From Harenicola maris (GTDB lineage: Bacteria; Pseudomonadota; Alphaproteobacteria; Rhodobacterales; Rhodobacteraceae), in NCBI GenBank assembly GCA_018524345.1, contig JADQAZ010000003.1, positions 558,001 to 622,000 on the forward strand: a DNA stretch of 64,000 nt, given 5' to 3'. The notes beneath the pieces are model-generated. The model saw only the letters and a list, made by a program, of their open reading frames with translations. It was not told the DNA's origin and did not search any database. The number at the start of each line of letters is the position of its first letter. Positions within the stretch are counted from its first letter, which is position 1. The translations under genes were made by a program, and so were the position numbers. Below are positions 1 through 8,811 of this stretch, piece by piece.

Positions 1-760
1 GGAAAAAGCGGGCTGGCCCGCTGATGCGGCGCGGAGTGAGCAGCGGCAGAAGGCGTAGGACAATACGGCGCATGAAGTCCGGCAGGAATGTGATCCGTTC
101 GGGCTTTCCGAGGCTTGCAAACGCCAGCCCTGCCAGTTCGCGATGGGTGAAAATATCCGGACCACCGACATCAATCCAATCTTGCTCTGCTTCAATTGCC
201 TCGGCGGTGGCGGCCGCCAGATCTGCTCCGTCGATCGGGTTGATCTTTTTGCTGCCATCTCCGAACAGCCAGACCCGTCCAGTTTGGGCCATTGATAGGA
301 AATCGCTCATGTCCGAGAAGTACCCAGTGGGCGCGATAACCGTGCTGGCGATGTCCGAGCGCTGCAGGTCTTCTACAAAGGCCGACTTGGCCGCGACCAT
401 CGGCACCCCTGCCATTTCGTTAGCTCGTAGCACATGGACATAGGCAAATTGCCCTACGCTCGCGCGTTCTGCTTCACGCAAGAGGTTGAGGTTGGCCTGA
501 TAATCGACGTCCCAATACCCCAGCCCATCCGTCTGGCGGGTGATGCCCAGGCATGAGACGGCGAGGTCCACCCCCGTCATGACCCCTTTGAGGGAGGCAG
601 GTTCGGTGGCCTGCGCCTCAATCAGTTGGTCGGCCGCTATAGGAGCGGCATGGATCGTCTTGCGAACAAGTGCGATCACATACCATCCACGACGCTGGTA
701 TTCAGCGCACAGGTAGCGCCCGAGATAGCCGGTCGCTCCGGCGATGAAGACACGTTTCAT
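1..760 (-). CDS. SDR-type NAD(P)-binding oxidoreductase / NmrA-like, 3' end beyond the window
   Basis: The reading frame runs from an ATG at 760 down through base 1 without a stop, so about 253 N-terminal residues are visible and the C-terminus is cut by the window edge. The protein opens with MKRVFIAGATGYLGRY, the GxxGxxG dinucleotide-binding signature of atypical short-chain dehydrogenases (NmrA/YwnB-like sugar epimerase fold). A clear AAGGAGAT ribosome site lies about 8 bases upstream (around 770-778). These proteins bind NAD(P)H and act as reductases, epimerases or redox sensors; the substrate cannot be told from sequence. It stands alone, with no obvious operon partner in the window. Confidence 0.82.
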   Translation of the reverse strand, partial: MKRVFIAGATGYLGRYLCAEYQRRGWYVIALVRKTIHAAPIAADQLIEAQATEPASLKGVMTGVDLAVSCLGITRQTDGLGYWDVDYQANLNLLREAERASVGQFAYVHVLRANEMAGVPMVAAKSAFVEDLQRSDIASTVIAPTGYFSDMSDFLSMAQTGRVWLFGDGSKKINPIDGADLAAATAEAIEAEQDWIDVGGPDIFTHRELAGLAFASLGKPERITFLPDFMRRIVLRLLPLLTPRRISGPARFF

Positions 761-997
761 AACGTGGATATCTCCTTTGGCAGTTTAGTTCAGGTTTCGG
801 ACGGGAGCTGGGGTGCTCCCAATTTGCAGGCAGGTCTTTTGACTTGGCCGCGTGTGGATGGGCCCTGATCTGATGGCAGGTGATCCGACGTGTTTTTCCG
901 TTCGGGTTGCTTGGAAACTGCAGCACCGGTCAGAAGCGCACGCAGGCTGTTAAACCGTCTTGCGCGGATGGCGAGAACTTCACTCATCACTGAGTCC

Positions 998-1360
998 TCA
1001 ACCAACGACCCGGTGGCCGCGACCACGCAGGCATTGGATCACGATAGCCTCGCGTTTTTCACTGGCGTCGACTGCGCTAGAAACGCCGCCGGCCAACGCG
1101 CCAGCAATAGCACCGCCTAAAGCGTCGCCGCTGTCAGCCTCGCCCAAGGCGGCGCCCAAACCTGCGCCAATGGCTGTGGACGTCATTGTATCTTCATCGA
1201 ACTGGTTTTGGTTGCGCGCCAGTCTCTGACAAGCTGCCAAGTCTGACCGATAGGCAGCAGTTGGCGTTCCATCAAGGATCGGTTGGTAATTTGCACCGCT
1301 GTCGGCACATGCAGCCATAAGGGCAAGCGCGGCTGTACAGAGTGTAAGTTGGGTTTTCAT
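998..1360 (-). CDS. glycine-zipper lipoprotein
   Basis: A 120-residue protein with an N-terminal lipoprotein signal: Lys2, a hydrophobic stretch and the lipobox LMAAC with the acylated Cys at residue 18. The middle and C-terminal parts hold a small-residue-rich glycine-zipper segment (about residues 65-98) of the kind found in outer-membrane-associated lipoproteins. It probably sits in the outer membrane facing the periplasm. A GAGAAAGG ribosome site precedes the ATG. It is a single gene between the SDR gene and an AraC regulator, and no specific function can be assigned. Confidence 0.75.
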   Translation of the reverse strand: MKTQLTLCTAALALMAACADSGANYQPILDGTPTAAYRSDLAACQRLARNQNQFDEDTMTSTAIGAGLGAALGEADSGDALGGAIAGALAGGVSSAVDASEKREAIVIQCLRGRGHRVVG

Positions 1361-1465
1361 TGTCTGACCTTTCTCTTTTCAATGTCGAGAAAGGAGATAG
1401 TCAGACCTGCAGTTTAACGGCATGACCGTTGGTATCAATGAATTGACACTTCGTAACAGCGCGTT

Positions 1466-2494
1466 TCAGAGAGCCTGATTGAGGTACGCCGTTGGGCTAA
1501 AGCCAGTCCAGCGTTTGAACGCGCGCACGAAAGAGGAGCTTTCGGAAAATCCCAGCAAATAAGCAGTTTCGTTTACTGTGACCTTCTGTCCGCCGAGATA
1601 TTCGATCGCCATGCGTTGGCGCAGGTCATCATGGATTTCAGCGAAGGTTATCCCTTCGTCCTTCAGACGTCGGTACAGGGTTTGGCGGCTCATCGCGATG
1701 TCTTTGGCCACCCTATCCATCGAGATCGTCCCCTCGTGGAGTTTGGGCAAGATCTGCGCTTCTATCTGTGAACGGATTGTTGTGCTCCTGCGTAGCTTTG
1801 CCAACATCTCATCTGCATGGCGCGTGAAAATGCCGAAGGCATAGGTGTTGCCTGGCTCAAACAGGGTTTCAGGGCTGTCCCAGACCGGATCGATCTGAAG
1901 CGCATTGCGACTGGCATTGAACTGAACGGGCACGCGGAACAGTTCTGGATACTGATCTACGTGAGGAGGGGGAGAATAGGTTACCTCCAAGCCGATCTCG
2001 AACGTTGCATCGGGAAAAGACTGGCGGAATTCGCTGATGAAACGGGCGAAGGACACCTCGGCCCAAGTAGACATTTCTGGTGGCAGCTCCAGGTGATCGA
2101 CAATCCAAAGGCCGTCCGCGCTGCGCAGCAATTCGAACCGGTCGACGCCAACGGGAAGTTCGACGTCGCCCATCAAGTGCAGATACCGATTGAGTTGTTC
2201 TATTGAATGGCGAAGCGAGGCAGAGGTGTGCACGATTTGGCCGACGACCGTCATCGTCTCGAGCTTTGAGTCCAGTGTGTGCCGCAACAGCAAGGCCGTA
2301 TCCCCTGTCTGCTGGATCGCAGCGCCGATGAGCGCCTGATACCCTGCCACTGGAATGCGGTTGTCCTGATCTGACAGATCATCCTCGGTCAGGCCGCTGG
2401 CCGATAATAGCGCGTCACGCTGTGCGCCGTGGTCGCTAGCGTATTGCGCAAATGACGCAGCAAAGCCCGCCGCCATTGTCTGATCGCTCACCAT
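1466..2494 (-). CDS. AraC-family transcriptional regulator with AraC-type N-terminal ligand domain
   Basis: About 342 residues. The N-terminal ~200 residues resemble the ligand-binding domain of the OruR/ArgR-like AraC group (Arabinose_bd type). The C-terminal ~100 residues carry two helix-turn-helix units, including AMSRQTLYRRLKDEG and the conserved AYLLGFSESSSFVRAFKRWTG segment of AraC/XylS proteins. I prefer the ATG at 2494 over the GTG at 2500 because GAGGTG sits just upstream of it. Target genes are not evident: the neighbouring lipoprotein lies downstream on the same strand and the phosphatase operon is separated by 360 bases. The ligand is unknown. Confidence 0.88.
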   Translation of the reverse strand: MVSDQTMAAGFAASFAQYASDHGAQRDALLSASGLTEDDLSDQDNRIPVAGYQALIGAAIQQTGDTALLLRHTLDSKLETMTVVGQIVHTSASLRHSIEQLNRYLHLMGDVELPVGVDRFELLRSADGLWIVDHLELPPEMSTWAEVSFARFISEFRQSFPDATFEIGLEVTYSPPPHVDQYPELFRVPVQFNASRNALQIDPVWDSPETLFEPGNTYAFGIFTRHADEMLAKLRRSTTIRSQIEAQILPKLHEGTISMDRVAKDIAMSRQTLYRRLKDEGITFAEIHDDLRQRMAIEYLGGQKVTVNETAYLLGFSESSSFVRAFKRWTGFSPTAYLNQAL

Positions 2495-2500
2495 TGTCAC

Positions 2501-2860
2501 CTCATTCTGCAGAGCCAGTGGTAGAATAAGTCCCGATCCCAGTTTTTCACAACCAGAGTGATTGCCGCTAGTGCGTCAGAGTTAGCCGCTCCGCGTGTTC
2601 TATCGGCAGCCCCAGAGAATGAAAGGAACACCGTGTCAGCTGTGCCTCAATGCCGTCCGGCTGAGCACAGGACTGGCACTCGATTGCAAAATTTGGAGTG
2701 TGACTAGACCGTCTTGCATTCTATATTCGCAAGGCATCAGTTTTCGCGCCAAATGTGGCGCAGAGAGCCCTTATTCACCCCATACAATCACGCTCTGTTC
2801 GCCAAGATAGGCTCGATGAGGCCTATATGTGGCTGGCCAGTGGGTGGCATCCTTCGGGCT
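2501..2860. other. intergenic stretch with no recognisable gene
   Basis: 360 bases between the AraC regulator start and the end of the phosphatase operon. Short open frames exist but none has a convincing ribosome site or recognisable protein. I see no tRNA-like cloverleaf and no strong hairpin followed by a T tract. It presumably contains the promoter of the AraC gene at its left end. Confidence 0.5.
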
Positions 2861-3325
2861 TTAGAAATCCCCCGGCGCGCATTGGAGGCAGGTCAGGCCT
2901 TCGCCGCGCCATGCCTCGACGACGGAGTTGCGGTCGTCGATGATTAGCCAAGGGGCGAGGCCGTCTGCTTTCATCTCTTGCAGGGCGCGGCGTTTCACCT
3001 CCGGATCTGTTGCGTGGTCCTGATCCGGGGCGCGCAGGTAGATGCCGTCGAAGGGGAGGTCGTGTTTGCGTAGCCATGCGATGGTGTGCTCGGCCCAGCC
3101 TTTGGGGCGGCCGGAGCAGACGATGATGGTTTCGCCGCTGTCTTTCAGGCGACGCATCAGTTTGGCGATTGGCGCAATCGGGGCGGCATCGGCCATGGCG
3201 TTATGGAAGGCGTCCCAGTGTTTTTCCACGCCGTGGACAAGGTGGCCGAGGCGATCGGCGTCGAATTCCGCGAGGGTGCCATCGACATCGAAGACCACGC
3301 AGTGTGTGGGGGCAGGGTGGGTCAT
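2861..3325 (-). CDS. HAD-superfamily phosphatase (polynucleotide-kinase 3'-phosphatase-like)
   Basis: A 154-residue single-domain HAD protein. Motif I is FDVDGTLAEFD, with nucleophile Asp13 and acid/base Asp15. Motif II is the VCSGRP segment, and the C-terminal WLIIDDRNSVVEAWR gives the acidic motif. There is no kinase domain, so it is only the phosphatase half of a PNKP-like fold. Its ATG overlaps the TGA of the upstream histidine phosphatase (ATGA), so it is the last gene of the operon running from the ABC transporter at 8640. The context suggests removal of phosphate from an imported or intermediate phospho-compound; the substrate is unknown. Confidence 0.82.
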   Translation of the reverse strand: MTHPAPTHCVVFDVDGTLAEFDADRLGHLVHGVEKHWDAFHNAMADAAPIAPIAKLMRRLKDSGETIIVCSGRPKGWAEHTIAWLRKHDLPFDGIYLRAPDQDHATDPEVKRRALQEMKADGLAPWLIIDDRNSVVEAWRGEGLTCLQCAPGDF

Positions 3326-3867
3326 AGGGCTCTCTCCGATAGTGCGTTGTTGGCCTTCTGGAACAGAAGCGGGATGGCGTTCGGGGGGCGGTCACCGGCG
3401 TGGCCTGTTGTCCAGAGAACCCGTGCGGCCCGGATGATGCCGGAGTGGCAGACCAGAACCGGCAGGCGGCCCGTCGATGCGGCGCAGATTTCGGTGATGG
3501 TGGTTTGGACGCGCTGGATCATATCGGGCCAGCTTTCCCCTTGGGGCGGAGTTGCCTCTCTGGCCGGTTGTTCGGCCAAGGGGCGACCCTCGAATATGCC
3601 CCAATCACGCTCGCACAGGCCCGGGTGGGTTTGGATGCTTTGGCCGGGAAAGGCGAGTTTTGCGGTTTCCTGTGCCCGGGACATCGGGCTGGCATAGAGG
3701 GCGACCTCGTTGGGCCATGGCACATCGAGGAGGGCCTGTGCCTGATCGCGGCCGAAGTCGGTCAGGGGGACATCTGTGACACCGGCGATGAAACCCTCGG
3801 CGTTGGCCGTGGTTTCGCCGTGGCGGATCAGGCAAAAGCTTTGCGCGGGGAGGGGGGCGGTGGTCAT
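3322..3867 (-). CDS. histidine phosphatase family protein (phosphoglycerate-mutase-like)
   Basis: 181 residues from the ATG at 3867, chosen because it overlaps the TGA of the upstream metallo-hydrolase (ATGA) and places the catalytic LIRHGET motif (His16) at the usual distance from the N-terminus. A longer frame to 3939 exists but would add an Arg-rich leader running into the neighbour. The second half contains VLVCHSGIIRA, carrying the conserved second His of the family. Members dephosphorylate sugar phosphates, cobalamin intermediates or similar. Sandwiched between an MBL hydrolase and a HAD phosphatase, it fits a small organophosphate-processing operon. Confidence 0.87.
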   Translation of the reverse strand: MTTAPLPAQSFCLIRHGETTANAEGFIAGVTDVPLTDFGRDQAQALLDVPWPNEVALYASPMSRAQETAKLAFPGQSIQTHPGLCERDWGIFEGRPLAEQPAREATPPQGESWPDMIQRVQTTITEICAASTGRLPVLVCHSGIIRAARVLWTTGHAGDRPPNAIPLLFQKANNALSERAL

Positions 3868-4931
3868 AGACGCACCAGATCGTGGAAGAACACGTCTGCG
3901 CCGAGATTTTCGATCAGGTAGTCTTCGGGCCTTGTGCAAAAGGCGGGAGCGAAGCGTTTCGCGCCAAGGCGCTGGAGCATTTTTTGCTGATCACGCAGGG
4001 GCGGGTGGACGTTCCAGCGTTGGAAATAGCCCCCCGGAACGCTGCAGATGCCGCGGGCATGGGCGGTCATGTGACCGGTGAAGACGATATGGGCGTCTTT
4101 GCCCAAGCGGCCGCTTTCGTTCCAGGCCCGCACATAGCCCCAGGCCGCGCCGCCATCGGCATTGGGCGTGTCGCAGATCAGGAACCGTGCCTGCTCCATC
4201 GGGCCGCGATCCAGAAGGGGCAGGATTTGCTGCGCATCGGAGGTGACGGCGCCGCTGTTCAGGGCGGTGCGCAGGGTGGCCTGACATTCGGGATCGAGCA
4301 TAACGCTTTCGCAGCCGTAGCGGCGGATCAGGTGCAGCGCGACCTCGCCCGCGCGGCCAGAGGGGGGCACCGGCAGGAGGACCTGACCCTCGACACTGTC
4401 CAGCAGGGTATTCAGCGCGGTGAAACGCTCTGACTGAGGGATGTCGTCAAGGTGGTAGGAGCAATCGAGAATGGCGGTGGCGGCGGGGGGCGGGCTGTCA
4501 AAGGAGAACCAGTCGGATTCCTCCGACCAATCGCCGGAGTAAAACAGCCCCTCGCCCAGATCGAAATGCATCCAGACGCCGCCGAGCGCATGGCCATTGC
4601 GCCCTGTGGTCAGCCGAACGCCCTCGATCACGGTTTCGCCCTGCTCTGGCAGCAGATGCACATTGGCGGCGGGGGGCAGGGCCTTGGCGGTTTGGGCCGT
4701 GGTGTAGATTGGCAGGCCGGCCTCGACCGCGTGGGAGGCACCGCCGATATGGTCGATATGGTCGTGGGTGATAAAGACGGCCTCGGCCCCTTCGAGCCAT
4801 GCGGGATTGAAATGGGCGTTGGCCTCTGGCCCGAAGCCGCAATCCAAGAGCCAGATCAGGTTATCCACGGTCAATTGCATGCATGCGGGGCCTTTGTCCC
4901 CGATGCCGGAAAGTAATCTGATGCTTTGCAT
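3864..4931 (-). CDS. MBL-fold metallo-hydrolase
   Basis: A 355-residue cytosolic metallo-beta-lactamase-fold protein. The metal motif is ITHDHIDHIGG (His56, His58, Asp60, His61); further ligands are likely in the NGHALGG and SGDWSEES segments. The C-terminal half contains a second region ending in FTGHMTAHARG, as seen in ribonuclease Z/beta-CASP-like and phosphodiesterase-like members. The gene starts directly after the ABC ATPase stop codon and overlaps the next phosphatase by four bases. Together with the two phosphatases it suggests cleavage of a phosphodiester or phosphoester; this role is inference. Confidence 0.83.
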   Translation of the reverse strand: MQSIRLLSGIGDKGPACMQLTVDNLIWLLDCGFGPEANAHFNPAWLEGAEAVFITHDHIDHIGGASHAVEAGLPIYTTAQTAKALPPAANVHLLPEQGETVIEGVRLTTGRNGHALGGVWMHFDLGEGLFYSGDWSEESDWFSFDSPPPAATAILDCSYHLDDIPQSERFTALNTLLDSVEGQVLLPVPPSGRAGEVALHLIRRYGCESVMLDPECQATLRTALNSGAVTSDAQQILPLLDRGPMEQARFLICDTPNADGGAAWGYVRAWNESGRLGKDAHIVFTGHMTAHARGICSVPGGYFQRWNVHPPLRDQQKMLQRLGAKRFAPAFCTRPEDYLIENLGADVFFHDLVRL

Positions 4932-5981
4932 TTAGTCCTCTGAGAAAGCCCATGGCAGTGTGATTGTCAGGCCGAGCTGTGCGCCGACCTCCAGCCGCGC
5001 TCTGGTTTCGGCAAAGAGGCGCGCGCCGCAGTCTGTCACCGTTTCCAGCATGTATTTGCCGCCCATATAGGTGACGCGGGTGACCTTGCTGCGCAGATCG
5101 CCTGTCTCTGCGATGGTGAGGTTTTCGGGGCGCAGGCAGACGTGGCTGACTGGCCCTTTTTCCGGGGCCGATTGCACCGCGACCTTTGCGCCCAGAACCT
5201 GTGCCTGCAGGGCATCGCCGCCGCTTTCGACGGACTGCACCGGCACCACGGTGCCGCGGCCGACGAATTCTGCCACAAAGCGGTTCTTCGGGCGCTCGTA
5301 GAGGTTTTGCGGGGTGTCGAACTGTTGGATGCGGCCCTGATCCATCACGGCGATCCGGTCTGCCATGGCCATGGCTTCGGCCTGATCATGGGTGACATAG
5401 ACCATGGTGGCGCCGGTGCGGCTGTGAAAATCGGTAAAGACGCCCTGCATCGAGGCCCGCAGTGCAACATCGAGATTGGCCAGAGGCTCGTCCAGCAGAA
5501 CGGCGCAGGGATCGGACACGAGGCAGCGGGCCAGAGCGACCCGCTGTCTTTGGCCGCCCGACAGCTCGGAAGGCATGCGGTCTGCGTAATCGGCAAGCCC
5601 GGTGGAGGCGAGCGCGGCATCGGTTTGGCGGGCGATTTCGGCTTTGGAGAAGCGGCGGATTTCCAGCGGGTAAGAGACGTTGCGGCGCACGCTCATATGC
5701 GGCCAGAGGGCGTAGGATTGGAAGACAAAGCCGATGTTGCGCTCTTCCGGGGGCAGGTTGGTGCCTGCCTCCGCATTGGCCATTTCGCGCGGGCCGATGC
5801 GCAACCGGCCGGTGCTTGGGGCCTCGAACCCCGCGAGGATGCGCAGGAGCGTGGTCTTGCCGCAGCCCGAAGGCCCCAGCAGGGCGATGAATTCGCCATC
5901 CTCGAAGCGGGTTGTGATGTCTTGCAGCGCGGGGGCGCCGGAGAATGTTTTGCCGACCGAGGACAGGTCTATGTCTGCCAT
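4932..5981 (-). CDS. ABC transporter ATP-binding protein (FbpC/PotA-type)
   Basis: A 349-residue ATPase. Walker A is GPSGCGKTT, the Q-loop follows, the signature is LSGGQRQRVALAR, Walker B is VLLDEP, and the switch His lies in VTHDQAEAMAMAD. The ~110 C-terminal residues form a TOBE-type regulatory domain (the segment with VCLRPENL). Its start overlaps the end of the permease gene by 13 bases. It belongs to the spermidine/iron/phosphonate/sugar-phosphate (CUT1/FbpC-like) class and energises the importer of this operon. Nothing in the ATPase itself defines the substrate. Confidence 0.92.
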   Translation of the reverse strand: MADIDLSSVGKTFSGAPALQDITTRFEDGEFIALLGPSGCGKTTLLRILAGFEAPSTGRLRIGPREMANAEAGTNLPPEERNIGFVFQSYALWPHMSVRRNVSYPLEIRRFSKAEIARQTDAALASTGLADYADRMPSELSGGQRQRVALARCLVSDPCAVLLDEPLANLDVALRASMQGVFTDFHSRTGATMVYVTHDQAEAMAMADRIAVMDQGRIQQFDTPQNLYERPKNRFVAEFVGRGTVVPVQSVESGGDALQAQVLGAKVAVQSAPEKGPVSHVCLRPENLTIAETGDLRSKVTRVTYMGGKYMLETVTDCGARLFAETRARLEVGAQLGLTITLPWAFSED

Positions 5982-7672
5982 GGGACAACTCCTTTGGGAA
6001 AACGGCGCGACAGCAGCTGGATTAGTGCCATGAGCGCCATAACGACGAAGACGATGGTCATGGCGAGCGCACTGGCCATGCCGGTTTCGCCGCTGTCATC
6101 AAGGTTGAAGATCACCACGCCAAGGGTTTCGGTGCCCGAGGACCACAGCAGGGCCGAGACCGTTAGCTCGTTGAACGCGGTGAGGAAGACGAGGATCGCG
6201 CCCGCCGCCGCGGCGGGGGCGGAGAGGGGCAGGATCACATCGCGGAGCCTGCGCCGGAAGGAGGCGCCGACCGATTGGGCGGCCTCGTCCATGGCCGGGT
6301 CCAGCTGTTTCAGGCTGGCTTGGATCGGGCGGAACATGACCGCGAAGAACCGCGCGACATAGGCCAGAAAGATGATCCAGATTGTGCCGTAGAGCGTGGC
6401 CTCGGTGAAGGGGAGGTTGATCAGCAAGAGGATCATGGCAATGGAAAGGACCACCCCGGGCAGGGCGTAGGGCAGGTCGAGGAGGCTGTCGAAAATGCGA
6501 GCGAGGCGAGTTTTGCGGCGCTCCATCAGCCAGGCCAGCGGCAGGCAGATCACCATCAGGGCGAGGGCCGCGCCCGAGGCGAGGCCGAAGGAGTTGACGA
6601 AGGCGCGGGCGGTTGCGGGCTGTCGGAACAGCACCTCGTGCCAGAGGGAGAAGGTGACCGTGTCAAGGCGCAGTGGCATGCCGTAGGCGGGCACCAAGGA
6701 TGTTGCCAGCAGGCCGAACATCGGCAGGACAAGGATAACGCAGACCACGCCCCAGAGCGCGATTTCGACCGGCAGGCGCGCGGCCCCCAGTGGCAGGGCC
6801 AGCGGGCGCGAGGCGCTGCCGACGAGGTGCAGTTTCTGGCGGCTTTGAAAATAGCGCTGGACCAGAATGCCGGACACCGCCACCGCGCCGATAAGCATCG
6901 CCAGCACGGAAACCTCGGCCAGCACTGTTGTGCCCATGCCTGCCAGCTTCTGATAGACGAGCGTGGGCAGGGTGGCATAGCCCGCAGGGATGCCGAGCAT
7001 GGCGGGAATGCCGAAGTTGCCAAGGGCGGTGACGAAGGTGATGGCTGTGCCTGCGGCCAGACTGGGTAGGGTCAGGGGGACGACCACCTGCCACCATGTT
7101 CGCAGGCCCTTCGCGCCGCTGATCCGCGCGGCTTCTACCACGTCCTGCGGGATTGAGCGCAGACCCGCGCGAAGGGTGAGAAAGATGATCGACATGTGCT
7201 GAATGCCCAGCAGAAGGATAATGCCCTGCGGTGAATAGAGCGGCTGCGGCGAGCCGAGCGGCGGGGCGATGCCGAGGGTTTTGAGCAGGACGGAGGAGGG
7301 GCCCATGATCTGGGTCCAGGACAGGGCGGTGATTTGCGGCGGGATCATCATCGGGATCATAAGGCAGAACACCAAAGCCGCTTTGGCGCGCAGGTCTGTC
7401 AGCGCCACGAGGAAGGCAAAGGCACAGCCGAAGACGAGCGAGACAACAGTGCCGAGGCCCGCCGTGACCAGCGAGTGTTTGAGCGCGCTTAGGGTAGAAG
7501 TCTGGGACAGGACCTCGCGCATCAATGTCAGGCTGGGGCTGCCCTGATCGATCACGCCCTCGACAAAGAGGCGCAGGACCGGGGCCAGCGTCAGACAGAT
7601 CGCAACAATGAGGATGGCGGAGAGCAGCCGGGCCTCTGTCCGGCTGCCTCCATTTTGCAGGGTTCGGCTCAT
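5969..7672 (-). CDS. ABC transporter permease, two fused permease domains (FbpB-like)
   Basis: 567 residues, with two consecutive permease halves of about six membrane helices each. This duplicated architecture is typical of FbpB/AfuB-type iron, thiamine or sugar-phosphate importers. Each half carries an EAA-type coupling loop, seen as VEAARISGAKGLRTWW in the first and MDEAAQSVGASFRRRLRDV in the second. The ATG at 7672 shares a base with the TAA of the binding-protein gene (TAATG), and its 3' end overlaps the ATPase gene. It forms the membrane channel of the importer. Confidence 0.91.
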   Translation of the reverse strand: MSRTLQNGGSRTEARLLSAILIVAICLTLAPVLRLFVEGVIDQGSPSLTLMREVLSQTSTLSALKHSLVTAGLGTVVSLVFGCAFAFLVALTDLRAKAALVFCLMIPMMIPPQITALSWTQIMGPSSVLLKTLGIAPPLGSPQPLYSPQGIILLLGIQHMSIIFLTLRAGLRSIPQDVVEAARISGAKGLRTWWQVVVPLTLPSLAAGTAITFVTALGNFGIPAMLGIPAGYATLPTLVYQKLAGMGTTVLAEVSVLAMLIGAVAVSGILVQRYFQSRQKLHLVGSASRPLALPLGAARLPVEIALWGVVCVILVLPMFGLLATSLVPAYGMPLRLDTVTFSLWHEVLFRQPATARAFVNSFGLASGAALALMVICLPLAWLMERRKTRLARIFDSLLDLPYALPGVVLSIAMILLLINLPFTEATLYGTIWIIFLAYVARFFAVMFRPIQASLKQLDPAMDEAAQSVGASFRRRLRDVILPLSAPAAAAGAILVFLTAFNELTVSALLWSSGTETLGVVIFNLDDSGETGMASALAMTIVFVVMALMALIQLLSRRFPKGVVPWQT

Positions 7673-8640
7673 TACTCGGCGCCGAAGAGCTCTGCGAATT
7701 TGGCCTTGTTGGCTTCGGCGTTCTTGAGCGCCTCTGCCGGGTCAAAGGCCATCAGCTTGATGTCTTCGCGGGCCGGGAAGCCCTCTGGCACGCCCATGCC
7801 GTCACGTGCGGGGATATAACCCATGTCGAGGACAAGATCCTGGCCGTCTTCGCTCAGCAGGAAGTCCACGAACTTCTGCGCGCCTTCGACGTTTTTGGCC
7901 GAGGACATGATCGCAACTGGCTCTGTCACGTAGGAAACGCCCTCTTTGGGGAAGACGAATTCAACCGGGGATCCCTCGGCCTTGTTGCGGATGGCGAGGA
8001 AGTCGACGACCATGCCGTAGGGTTTTTCGCCCGAAGCGACGGCCTTGAAGGTGCCGCCATTGCCGCCCTGAGCGCGGGCATCATTTTCGGCGAGACCTTC
8101 GTAGTAACCCCAGCCGAGGCTTGCATCGCCTGTCAGGGTGGCAAGGTGGATCAGGGCGGCGCCGGAGTAGAGCGGCGAGGGCATCGCAATCTGTCCCTTG
8201 ATCGAGGCATCCGACAGATCGCCCCAGGAGGTCGGCGCAGTTTCGACGCCGGTGTTGTAGACCAGACCTGTGGTGATCAGTTTGGTCGAGTAGTAGTACC
8301 CCTCGGGGGAGTGCAGTGCGGCGTCATAGCTGGCGGCCTCGGGCGATTTATAGGCGCTGAGCAGACCCTCTTGGGCCATGCCTTCGAGCGTCACGGTGTC
8401 GGCGATCAACAGGACGTCGGGCTGCGGGTTGCCGGCCTCGATCTCGGCGCGCAGACGGGCCATCAGTTTGGTCGTGCCATCGCGGACCCACTCAACCTCG
8501 GTGCCCGGGTTGGCGGCGATGAAGGCATCGACGGTTTTCTGTGCGTCGGCATTGGGCTGCGATGTGTAAAGGGTGATCGAGTCGGCCATGGCCGTGGTGG
8601 CCAAGAGCGTGAAAGCAAGGGTGGCAAGGGCGGATTTCAT
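7672..8640 (-). CDS. FbpA/AfuA-like periplasmic binding protein of ABC importer
   Basis: 322 residues with a cleavable signal peptide (MKSALATLAFTLLATTAMA). The mature protein starts DSITLYTSQPN, the typical opening of extracellular binding proteins of the iron/2-aminoethylphosphonate/hexose-phosphate group. Family members bind Fe3+, phosphonates or sugar phosphates. Two phosphatases and a metallo-hydrolase downstream favour a phosphorylated ligand over iron, but this is inference. It is the first gene of a six-gene minus-strand operon (7672 to 2861). An 18-base perfect palindrome lies 20 bases upstream of its start, suggesting control by the divergent DeoR regulator. Confidence 0.87.
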   Translation of the reverse strand: MKSALATLAFTLLATTAMADSITLYTSQPNADAQKTVDAFIAANPGTEVEWVRDGTTKLMARLRAEIEAGNPQPDVLLIADTVTLEGMAQEGLLSAYKSPEAASYDAALHSPEGYYYSTKLITTGLVYNTGVETAPTSWGDLSDASIKGQIAMPSPLYSGAALIHLATLTGDASLGWGYYEGLAENDARAQGGNGGTFKAVASGEKPYGMVVDFLAIRNKAEGSPVEFVFPKEGVSYVTEPVAIMSSAKNVEGAQKFVDFLLSEDGQDLVLDMGYIPARDGMGVPEGFPAREDIKLMAFDPAEALKNAEANKAKFAELFGAE

Positions 8641-8659
8641 GGGGCTCTCCTGAAAATGT

Positions 8660-8677
8660 ATCTTTCGAACGAAAGAT
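8660..8677. promoter_or_regulatory. 18-bp perfect palindrome, candidate DeoR-family operator
   Basis: The sequence ATCTTTCGAACGAAAGAT is a perfect inverted repeat (arms ATCTTTCG/CGAAAGAT, centre AA). It lies 20-37 bases upstream of the ABC binding-protein start, inside the divergent promoter region shared with the DeoR gene. TTTCG/CGAAA arms are of the kind seen in DeoR/GlpR-type operators. A related imperfect copy lies at 8791-8808. Confidence 0.6.
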
Positions 8678-8790
8678 GATTGCAGGGGCCTTATTTCGGC
8701 AAAAGATCACAAAAATGTAACGAAAACATAAATTTTTTATTTATATTGCGAAGTCGAACCGCTGTGCCTAGCCTTTGCAGAGCAGGCAAA

Positions 8791-8808
8791 TGCTTTCGAA
8801 GGAAATAT
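8791..8808. promoter_or_regulatory. imperfect copy of the DeoR operator candidate
   Basis: TGCTTTCGAAGGAAATAT keeps the core CTTTCGAA of the palindrome at 8660-8677 with one arm degenerate. It overlaps the ribosome site (AAGGAA) of the DeoR gene, a position that would allow autorepression. Confidence 0.45.
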
Positions 8809-8811
8809 ACT

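Noticed and set aside
790-987. Minus-strand frame of about 66 codons between the lipoprotein and SDR genes
   Set aside because: No clear ribosome site, no domain similarity, and a low-complexity Pro/Ser-rich tail; too weak to call as a gene.
5142-6362. 406-codon plus-strand open frame
   Set aside because: Antisense to the ABC ATPase and permease genes with intact Walker motifs; no recognisable domain.
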